NCBI GenBank assembly: GCA_016906335.1
Contig: JADEYG010000004.1
Coordinates: 595,001-659,000, forward strand
Origin: Novakomyces olei
Taxonomy: Eukaryota > Ascomycota > Novakomycetes > Novakomycetales > Novakomycetaceae
Reading direction: 5' to 3'
Length of the DNA: 64,000 nt
A program made the translations under genes and the position numbers. Shown piece by piece: positions 43,621 to 52,930 of this stretch. The notes beneath the pieces are model-generated. The model saw only the letters and a program-made list of their open reading frames with translations, ran no database searches and had not been told where the DNA came from. The number at the start of each line of letters is the position of its first letter. Within the stretch, counting starts at the first letter, position 1.

Positions 43621-44009
43621 CCTAATCTCCAATGCAAAGTATCCTAATAGTCGCGCACATTTGTCTGTATATATATGAATATGTATATATATGAATATGT
43701 ATATGTATATACATATACGTATATATATTGAATGTCGTGATTAAGGATCGTGGTTCAGCGCGATTCTTATGCATTTGCTACTCACATTTGGCACGAGGAG
43801 CAGTTTGCGTCTGGTTGAAGAACCTCTTCTCATTCAAAAGACATTCATGCGCTGCAATAATACTTCATTTCCACCAGATGCTCACACGGAAATCGCTTTT
43901 CGATTGCAAAAAGTACTTTTTGGCGCCTTGTTCCACAATGCTGGTTCTGCCTTGATTAGCGTGCAGCTTTCGATGGAGAAAAGTCTGATGCGGACGGGTT
44001 CTTTGTGAC
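43621..44009. repeat. 366-bp tandem duplication, copy 2
   Basis: About 388 bp, longer than copy 1 because its TATATGAATATG tract is expanded. Identity to copy 1 is high over the complex part, with scattered substitutions and small deletions. Confidence 0.9.
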
Positions 44010-44512
44010 AACCAACAGACGAATATTTTACTTATACCCAAATAGAATAGACTCTTAATTTCTTTTGTCTGATTTTCCCACTCAGAGCATTAGAGTTGAT
44101 AAAAGGCTTACCACAGTCCAGCAAAACATTGCTCTTAAATTTAGATCCACTTTTGACCACAACTTTTTATATTGCGTTAGTATTGATAATTCCCCTTTCT
44201 CAAAACCAAACTTTTCGACCCTATTCATCACTAGTGTGTAACAATGTCTTTGTGAAAAGTAAGGTTAAGAACTCCACTAAAATAAACATAAGCGAATACA
44301 CAAATTTATTAATTTGAAAGAGAATGAAAGTCATCGTTTTCGCTCAGATTTCTATCGGCTGCACTTTTGATACAAAACTGTAGCCGTTAAAAAAAATTGC
44401 GAAAACTCCGAAAAGTTCTCACAAAAGAATATAAATATTCTAGTAGTGTGAGCTTAATAAAGCCCTTGATCGCCAGTACGTTCGTGAAAACGTACCGACT
44501 TTGTAACAAAAA

Positions 44513-44722
44513 ATTGCGCAACAAAAGTTACGACTTTTAATTTTAAGACTTCCCCCCTCCCCAGTGATGTATTTAATTTTTTATTGCGCAACAGAAGTTA
44601 CGACTTTTTATTTTAAGGCTGGCCCCCTCCCCAGTGTTGTATTTAATTTTTTATTGCGCAACAGAAGTTACGATTTTTAGTTTTAAGACTGCCCCCTCCC
44701 CAGTGTCATATTTAGTTTTTAA
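44513..44722. repeat. Three 70-bp tandem repeats
   Basis: Units start at 44513, 44583 and 44653 with ATTGCGCAACARAAGTTACG. Each contains a C-rich block CCCCCTCCCCAGTG and ends with TTTAATTTTTT. No coding potential. Confidence 0.9.
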
Positions 44723-44990
44723 GCCACTAAGGGCCTTTTCACCCCATCCCCATCTCGGCCAGTTCTTAGGTACCTGACTAGACCGTTGACCCTCATTATT
44801 AGCCAAAACTTTAGCATGTATCGGTAAACTTTGGAATAATCGACAAGAAACAGACACAGATATAGCAAATCTGAGCGTAGAACGCCATTCAAACTGTTGT
44901 CCACATGACAAAATCAAGACTTTGCAAAGACAAAATAAGCGCCACTAGGAGAAGTAAATATTCTCACACAATCCGAGAATTTGCAGGTTA

Positions 44991-45286
44991 GTAATAGTCA
45001 TACACACGAGACAAGCTCGGAAGGTTGCAATAAATTGCGCTGTTTAATTATTAGTAGCAATACTCATACACACGAGACAAGCTCGGAAGGTTGCAATAAA
45101 TTGCGCTGTTTAATTATTAGTAGCAATACTCATACACACGAGACAAGCTCGGAAGGTTGCAATAAATTGCGCTGTTTAATTATTAGTAGCAATACTCATA
45201 CACACGAGACAAGCTCGGAAGGTTGCAATAAATTGCGCTGTTTAATTATTAGTAGCAATACTCATACACACGAGACAAGCTCGGAA
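44991..45286. repeat. 66-bp tandem repeat, 4-5 copies
   Basis: The string CACACGAGAC recurs at 45003, 45069, 45135, 45201 and 45267, an exact 66-bp period. Copies 2-4 are identical. The period is a multiple of three and one plus-strand frame stays open through all copies, encoding a 22-residue unit with THETSSEGCNKLRC. Not a CRISPR: there are no variable spacers. Confidence 0.92.
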
Positions 45287-45594
45287 AGATGCAAGATTAT
45301 TTTGACAAATTTCTCAAGCTCTTGTAAAGCAAATTAATGCAGTGCGTTCAACAGCTTATTAAAAGCCAAAAGCCAGAAAGCACAAAAATTAGCAAAGGCG
45401 TTAAATGCGTTCGAAATATTGACCATATACAAGCCAATGTGACAAACCTGCTCGGTGATCAAAAGCAGGCCTGTGCAATTCGTTCAAAGAATATCAGACC
45501 AATGCAAAGCACATCGATATAAAGAAACAATAAGTCTCAATTTCTGATTCAAAGAGCAATCAAACGAATAAAGAATATGAGCGAATAGAGCAAA

Positions 45595-45769
45595 GCAGAC
45601 AAAGCAGACAAAGCAGACAAAGCAGACAAAGCAGACAAAGCAGACAAAGCAGACAAAGCAGACAAAGCAGACAAAGCAGACAAAGCAGACAAAGCAGACA
45701 AAGCAGACAAAGCAGACAAAGCAGACAAAGCAGACAAAGCAGACAAAGCAGACAAAGCAGACAAAGCAA
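45595..45769. repeat. 9-bp minisatellite (GCAGACAAA)n
   Basis: About 19 perfect tandem copies, with degenerate AAGCAAA-type copies continuing to about 45905. All frames across it are open on both strands because the unit is nine bases long, which explains the long low-complexity frames here. Confidence 0.95.
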
Positions 45770-45998
45770 AACAAGCAGACAAAGCAAAAATGCAAACAAA
45801 GCAAACAAAGCAGGCAAAGCAAAATAAGCAAGCAAAGCAAAATGAGCAGATAAAGCGAAAAAAAAAACATACAAAGCAAAGTAAGCAGACAAAGCAAGCA
45901 AAGCAATGCAAGTTGGTAATAGTATTTAACAGAAACCAGAGCAGCAATAGAGCCGCAATAATAGCGAATTGAATCACAAAGGCATTAATTCATATGAT

Positions 45999-46013
45999 AC
46001 GCGGTCACGTGAC
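45999..46013. promoter_or_regulatory. E-box element ACGCGGTCACGTGAC (inverted copy)
   Basis: Exact reverse complement of the 15 bases at 27239-27253. The core GTCACGTGAC is palindromic. It lies about 2.2 kb upstream of the RecQ helicase gene. Function inferred. Confidence 0.4.
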
Positions 46014-46552
46014 CTCAAAAGACGCGTAAAAATAAATAAAATTTTTGATAAGATAATAACTGTAAAAGAAGTAGGCCTTGGGCAAGGAACGTTATTGCTA
46101 GTGGCCTCAAAATGATTTTTTATGAGCCCAATGTCCTGTGATGGGCCTTATTTTTTTCTTTCGTAGCAACAAAGGCAGTGAAGTAGATACGGGGCAACGT
46201 GCGCGCTGCGGGCTATTTATACCCTATAGCCCGTAATATGGAAAACCCTGAGTAAACGCGTTGTTTTCGTGGTAATCGTGTAAAAAACTACAGAAAACCC
46301 TGTGCACAAGTGCGACGCGCGAAAAAATACGAGTTGTGGCGGCACCAGCCAGTATTGAAAAGTCGGGTTTGACGATAGGACGAAGCCAGAAAGTTTGAGC
46401 ATAGTTATAGACTCGCGATCCACCATCTCAGCCATGAGAGCTTCACAATAGTGTAACTATAGTTTGGTGCCGAGGCACAACGAGCCCAAGATCCCATAGC
46501 ATTCGCTGGAAGATGCTCCACAGACGCCAAAGTACTTTAAGGGTTTGCAAGT

Positions 46553-46586
46553 ACGCATGAATGCATTCATGCATGTATTCATGCGT
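46553..46586. repeat. Inverted repeat with 10-bp arms ACGCATGAAT/ATTCATGCGT
   Basis: Perfect 10-bp arms (46553-46562 and 46577-46586) flank 14 bases. Inside, 46555-46572 is an 18-bp perfect palindrome GCATGAATGCATTCATGC, so two alternative hairpins are possible. Confidence 0.75.
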
Positions 46587-46846
46587 GCATGAGTGCCGCT
46601 TCATTGCATATATGCGAGGATCTGTTGTGCACTCAAATACAAATAACGATTTCAGCCGGGCTTTGCTTCTCACAGAGCAAAAGCTCAGATCTTTGGTAGC
46701 CAGCGCGTCAGCAAGACAGATATATCACAAAGCTGAGACTGCGATCGGTTCATCATAGATCAAGTCCGGTACATATGGCACCAAACTGTCGTGAATTCAA
46801 GACCGCGCTAATAAACAGCAAAGTCCCAGCGCATAAAACATGATGC

Positions 46847-47175
46847 TTGCTCAAGCTGGAGTGGCTCAAACCATACGGGAGGCGCGAAATTGCCAAATTA
46901 GCGCCTAGTTTTGCCAGCGATTTAAAGGTAAGGCTCGGGTTTGCTGTGAGATATGTGACTAAAGTGTGCAGACGGATATTCGGCAAGACCATGACGAAGA
47001 CGACGATACTGTCTTGCCGGGAGCCAAAGAGAGTCCATTAGAGACAGCACAGCATTCTTACTACAATTTGAATAATGAATCAATTCCAGGAGAAGCAAAC
47101 AGTAGCACGATACAAGCTAGTCGACAGGCCCTAGAACGATATAAACTAGGGACAACTTTTCGATGTGCTTCCTGA
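46847..47175 (+). CDS. Possible small spliced gene of unknown function
   Basis: A 44-nt candidate intron (about 46929-46972) has donor GTAAGG, branch TGTGACTAAAG and acceptor TGTGCAG, in the style of nearby real introns. Upstream sequence reads KLEWLKPYGRREIAKL and downstream IRQDHDEDDDTVLPGAKE, both of ordinary composition; the frame closes at about 47175. No start codon is evident: an in-frame stop lies just upstream of CTTGCTCAAG, so another 5' exon would be needed. I recognise no family. It could equally be a chance frame or a remnant in a repeat-rich region. Confidence 0.25.
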
Positions 47176-48248
47176 CTCGTTGCGACAGCACAGTTACAAA
47201 CAAGAGCAAACTATAGACGCATTGAAACAAAACATGGTCAACTACAATAGCGAAACTTGCACGTGATTTACAACCGTGCCAGACTAGTTAGATAATGGGT
47301 GCAGTTTATATCTTTTTTAGCATTCTCGCCGAAAGCCGGTCAATAGCACAGATCAGTATGACAAAACATTATAAAGACGTGTTTGCATCTAGAGCGCTTC
47401 TAGTGTTTAAGCGTAGTACTTATTTATGTCTCTTCCATAGCAAATACGAGCAACAAACTAGCAAAGCCGTAGCACACTTGTCCAGTAGTCCAGGACTCAA
47501 AGCAGCGATATTCCAACAGCAAGCAGGTACCCTTTCGGCAGCGTTCCCTCATGGAACCCTTTATATACACACAGATCCACAGTTCCCTGGTACGCTCGTT
47601 CCGCATACCCATCTCGCATACGTATTACGGCCATTGACTGCTTCGCTCTTGTGCGGGAGTTTATATAAGGCAGGCGGAAGAAGGAGACAGCGCCAGCAAT
47701 AATCAGAGAGCCAGCTGCAGCAATACAGGCCAAATCGACGAAAAGCAATGGCCAAACAAGGGAAATGTGCGCGCTATTCATGTTTCTGGGTGCGAAAGAG
47801 CAAAATCAAAATCTGGTCAAAGAGTTATTTTTCCATATTATCCGATCACAAAATTACCGATTCACAAATCCCGTCCTGTTATCCGTTTAGCGCGTAAAAG
47901 TAGGGTTGTTGAATAAGGCAATTGGACATTGACGTGAGCTGTACAAAACCTGAGACCGCGTTTCCTCATTTGCGCGTCCAAATAACCAATAAATCGAAAG
48001 CTCTGGAGACCAAAACAGATTGGCAATATACATATCAAAGCCAACAGGTATTATAAATTCGTATATTATATCAGAGTACAAATATACTAATATTGTAATG
48101 TATACTAATATTTGCATACTAAGTTTATTTAGCATTTTCTCTGCAAAAGTGACTCTTTTACCACTGTGTTTATACGTGCAGAGCGCGCGTCAAAAGGCGC
48201 GTAGAGCGATAACGGGAAAATGGGCGTCAATTGAGCAAGACAGACTCG

Positions 48249-51200
48249 ATGAGCGGAGTACGCCACAAGAACAATTTTGACGAGCATTTTAGGTGGTTCC
48301 AGCAAACCAGGCCGCAGCATGTCGTCTTGTCCTCGCCGTATATTACAGCAAAGCTGACGAGTCTGAAGCGAGCAGGATCAGATCTGAGCCAGTTGCAGGG
48401 CTCTAAAAGGCAAGCAGTCGATCTGAATCTCGACGTTCGGAATGCGGAAGGCGTTGGAAAGGAGACAGCGCCATATAATGCTCTAGAAGTTGTAAACAGC
48501 GAAGATCTAGAGGCAGACGACAGTTTTGATGACGAGGCCGATAATCTCGATTTCAGGGAAAATGACATGAAACAGGTTGAGCGGTCGCCTCAGAGCAAAC
48601 AGCAGCAGCAAGTAAATAGTGTAACTGCCGATTGTTGCAGTACGCCCTTGTTGAAAGCTCCTATTGCTACTGCTTGTGCAAGCTGCCATAGATGGAAGGC
48701 TAAAGAGCAGATTTACCAGCAATTAATCGCGTTACTGTACGACAACATGAGTAACGGCAAAAAGGGGAGTGAAATTGCCTTTTTACGGGCTCGACTGGCT
48801 TCTTTTGCGGATGGCGACATGCAGCCAGCGAGTGGTTCGAGTAGTTTGCTGCCAATGACGCCAGTAAGTAAGACGTATACAGCCAGCACAAGACCGGCAG
48901 CTGTTGCGGATATTGAGCTTCCACACTGTCAGGAATTGCCTTCTACTTTTGTCACGGAAACTCCTTCGCCACTGAAAGCTAATGGCCCAATGAGAGTGGC
49001 AAGCAATATGGATAATAGGGGCCAAAGTCGACCGGAGGCAGTTTGCAGTGTGCAAGACGAAATTGGGGGGAAAGACGGAAAATCTTCGGGATCGAATACA
49101 GCGGTGAGTGCAACCTCTAAGCAGCAATCTTCTCAGGCTCAATCGGAAGCTACGTACGTTCCTTCTGACGACGAAGAACAAGAAGACGATCAGATGGAGT
49201 TCGAACAAGAAAGGGAAATGGAACAGGCACAGGCACAGGCACAGGCACAGGAACATGAACAGGCACAGGAGCAAGACATGTTTGAAGGCGAATCGAGTTT
49301 AAATGACGGGAGATTAGCCCGGCAAACGCGGTTTGGGCAGAGCTTACGAGACAGGGATGAGGATTATGAAGGAGAGGAAGAAGACGGAGAAGAGCTAAAC
49401 AATCAAGACGAAGACGACGATTATTTTGACGGCGATGATGAGATCGAGATGAGCAAAAACTTGTGCGAAATCGAACTGTCGGCGCCTTCGTTTAACGAAG
49501 CAGAGGCCTTTCATATATCTGACGAAGAGGACGCCGGCCTTGATTCAGACTGTATCGTATTAACCAGTGATCCTGTGGAGGAAGACTGTGCCCGTGTGCC
49601 GTTACGAGACGTGAGCAACGCGTCGTTTCCTGTTGATTCGGCTACAGCGGCAACCAGTGACACGAATGGCAAGGATTACAATTGTAACAATAGATATAAC
49701 GCAGACAACAGCACTCATGCCGGTTATGATACAAGGCAAGACTTACTGAGGGAGACGTCTCCCGATTTAACACAGGCACAAATGCAGTATCCCTGGTCGA
49801 AGGATGTAGCAGCTGCTCTTCAACAGATTTTTCACCTGCAGAAATTCCGCAATAATCAGCTGGAGGCTATTAATGCAACGCTTCAAGGTAAAGACGTTTT
49901 CATATTGATGCCAACAGGGGGAGGAAAATCGTTGTGCTATCAATTACCAGCTACCGTCGATTCCGGATCAACCAAAGGCCTTACACTCGTAATCTCCCCG
50001 TTAATTTCGCTAATGCAGGATCAGTTGGCACATTTACATCGTCTTAAAATTGCCGCTGATCTGATTAGCTCGGAGCAATCTGCAGAGGAAAGACGCAACG
50101 TATTTTCTGATCTTAAATCGTCGTACTGTAGCCTCAAATTGCTCTATGTGACCCCAGAACTGTTGGAAAAAAGCCAACAAATGATCAATACGCTGGCCTC
50201 CCTCTATGCCAATGGCCAATTAGCCCGTATTGTCATTGATGAGGCGCATTGCGTGAGTCAATGGGGCCACGATTTCCGGCCGGATTACACACAATTGGGC
50301 AAGATGAAGGCAATGTTTCCCCGGGTCCCATTAATGGCTCTTACAGCAACAGCCACGGAGATAGTACGGCAAGATGTCGTGGCCAGTTTACGAATGAGTG
50401 GCTGTTTGCAGTATAAGCAGAGCTTCAATCGCCCCAATTTATACTATCAGGTGCGGAAGAAAACTGCCGACTTCTTTGATCAAGTAGCCCAGTTTATCCA
50501 GGGCAAGCATCGGCATCATTCCGGTATTATATACTGCCTTTCGCGCAATAACTGTGAGCAGGTTGCCGCCAGGCTCACAAGCGATTACGGGTTAAAAGCC
50601 CATCACTACCATGCTGGTATGGAGAAAAGCGAGAGGAGTCGAGTGCAGGCAGATTGGCAGCAGGGTGAGTTTAATATTATCGTGGCCACGATTGCTTTTG
50701 GTATGGGCATCGACAAGGCAGATGTCCGCTATGTTATTCACCAGTCACTGCCTAAATCACTCGAGGGCTATTACCAGGAAACTGGGCGGGCCGGTCGGGA
50801 CGGACAGCCGAGCGATTGCCTCCTGTTTTTCGGGTACAAGGACAAGCAAATGCTCGAGAGTTTAATTGACAAGGGAGACGGGACCCGTGAACAAAAACAG
50901 CGGCAGAAGGCAGCAGTCCGACAGGTGATCTCGTACTGTGAAAACGAAGTTGAATGCCGGCGTAAACAGGTACTCGGCTACTTTCACGAGCAGTTTAATC
51001 CTGTGGATTGCCGGCACAGCTGTGACAATTGCCGCAGCGATTCTGTTTATCAGCAAAGGGATATAACCACAAGTGCAGTTTCTGCAGTTCAGCTGGTGGA
51101 AAACTTACAGGCAGGCAATTGGACTCTATTGCAAGTAGCGGAAATGCTACGTGGATCAAAAGCAGCAAAGTATAGGCGAGATGCTATTGACCACCTGCCG

Positions 51201-52564
51201 GGATTTGGTCGGATGCCGGAGTGGCAGAGGGCCGATATCGAAAGGATGCTCCACCAGCTGGTTCATGATGGAGTTTTGACTGAGCGGAATATCACAAACA
51301 AGATGGGGTTTACTTCTGCTTACATCAAACTGGGTAAAGTGGGAGAGTACAGGAGTCTTTTACTCGGGAAACGTAGTGTCGTCCTGGCTTTTAAACAAGC
51401 AGAGCGCATTAAAAAGGGAGGTATTGGTCGCGTGATAGAATCAAGAGCCGATATAACTTCTGCCGCAGTTCAGTACAATGACGAACTTGATGCTGATCAG
51501 GTTGGAAAAGTAAGAATGGGTCGGCCTGTAAGAGTTTCTGGTCAAAAGGAACCTGCTAAAAGTGCTCCTTCTTTCCACAGAATCGATCCGGAGCAATTAG
51601 GCAGTCAGCTCGAAATTTCTCCTTATGAAGCAGAATTAAGGTCACGATTCCTGCTGGAGGCTTTTGCTAAACGGACGAAGCTGGCAGAGGAGAATGATAT
51701 AAACAGAGCAAGCTCAATTTTTACAGATGAACAGCTCAATGTTATTGCAAAACATTTGCCAAAGACTATTGACAGCCTTACACGGCTGCCCAAGATGGAC
51801 GCTCAGCGCGCTCGACGGTACGCGGCTGATTTTATGCCGCTTATTAGGAAGTTTAGTAAAGAAAAAGAAGAGAATCTGGGGTAAGAAAGGCTTTATTTAT
51901 TTACTATTTATTATTTATTATTTATTTATTTTATCTGTTGTTTATTACTTATTTAATACTGTCTATTACTTGTTTATATTGGATCTAAATTGTTTTCTGT
52001 GATTATCAAACATATTCAATCGATGTATAGGGTTTATTGGGGTTGGTTTGTTGCATTCGTAGTCAATTACTTCTTCACCCGAAATTATCAGCCAGCTTTT
52101 TCATTGTTTCGACTCTACTTTTAACTTATCTCTTCCTTTTATTATAATCTCTTCTTTCTATTTTCATATCATGTTCATTACTAATAAGAAAAAGCGATAC
52201 TCAAGCTGCTGACGAAATTGAAGCTACCCAGTCTCAGCCTCAGGCTTCAACTACATCCAAGTTCTTTCGCAATAACGGCAACGAAATACCTGCAGCTGGG
52301 TCAAAAAGCTCAAATAGTTCTCAGCGCAGAAGAGGTGCCTCTGCCAGACGAAGCTATTCAGCAAGTAACTCAGCTGCCTCCAAATCGAATCGAAGCAAAC
52401 CTCCGTCTATTGCGTCTGCTCAGGCAACTGCAGCGCCTCGACGAGGATCTGCTCGAGGCGGGAAAAATAATGTGGCCGGTAGGAGCAAAAAGGATGCTAG
52501 AGCCAGTCAAACGCTACCACCAAACAGGCCAGGATTTGTAAAGTCTATGCCCCGTATATTTTAA
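48249..52564 (+). CDS. SGS1: RecQ DNA helicase of the Sgs1/BLM type
   Basis: 3'-5' helicase that dissolves recombination intermediates with topoisomerase III and Rmi1. Exons 48249-51880 and 52195-52564 join to 1333 aa; the 314-nt intron has branch TTACTAAT. The N-terminal 520 residues are disordered, acidic and Gln/Glu-rich (AQAQAQAQ). Helicase motifs are MPTGGGKSLCYQLPA (Lys560), IDEAHCVSQWGHDFRPDY (Asp664), NFNRPNLYYQVRKK-like FNRPNLYYQVRKK and YYQETGRAGRDGQPSDCLL. The RecQ zinc element has YCENEVECRRKQVLGYF and CRHSCDNCRS. A winged helix and an HRDC-like domain (KHLPKTIDSLTRLPKMDAQR) follow, and the second exon gives a basic tail ending PGFVKSMPRIF. ATG 48249 is the first Met of the conserved MSGVRHKNNFDEHF start. 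Confidence 0.93.
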
Positions 52565-52930
52565 GTCAGGACTATTATAATTAATGATGGGTTTTTCTAG
52601 AGCATTTTTGATATTGTTTGTGTTTAAGTAGTATTTCGTATTTAATTTGTATATTGACTTGACCTCTTTTACAAAAATGATTTAATTAAGAGTTGACACA
52701 GAATAAGCGTGTATTTACATTCTAATCCTCAAGTCGGTGTTTTATTTCTCCTTTTTTTTTCCAGGTCACATCAAATTAAAGCTGTTTATTATCTATAAAG
52801 AATTCGTATGTATAATAATTAAATAATATAGTATTTACTAGCAACGGCAAAGCCTTTCAATCAAACATTGTTTGTAATGCACGAACAGACATTCTGTATC
52901 ACCATTTCAACAGTATATTTTTTGCACCAT

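Larger units (their letters stand above)
43244..48248. other. Five-kilobase gene-poor repeat island
   Basis: Between ZNHIT1 and the RecQ helicase no complete gene can be supported. In order it holds a 366-bp tandem duplication, a 3 x 70-bp repeat, a 66-bp repeat in five copies, a 9-bp minisatellite in about 19 copies, a 15-bp E-box element, a 34-bp inverted repeat and a possible small spliced gene near 46.85-47.17 kb. The stretch 44.9-47.8 kb is rich in AGCAAA-like strings and might be decayed coding sequence. The last kilobase probably holds RecQ 5' regulatory sequence. Confidence 0.6.

Noticed and set aside
43295-44008. Frames inside the two 366-bp copies as a duplicated gene
   Set aside because: Indels between copies shift frames, and no frame is kept in both.
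44991-45286. CRISPR array
   Set aside because: The 66-bp units are contiguous and identical, without variable spacers, and the genome is eukaryotic.
45484-45977. Minus-strand frames encoding FVCFV, LCLLC or ALSAL repeats
   Set aside because: Translations of the 9-bp minisatellite in all frames.
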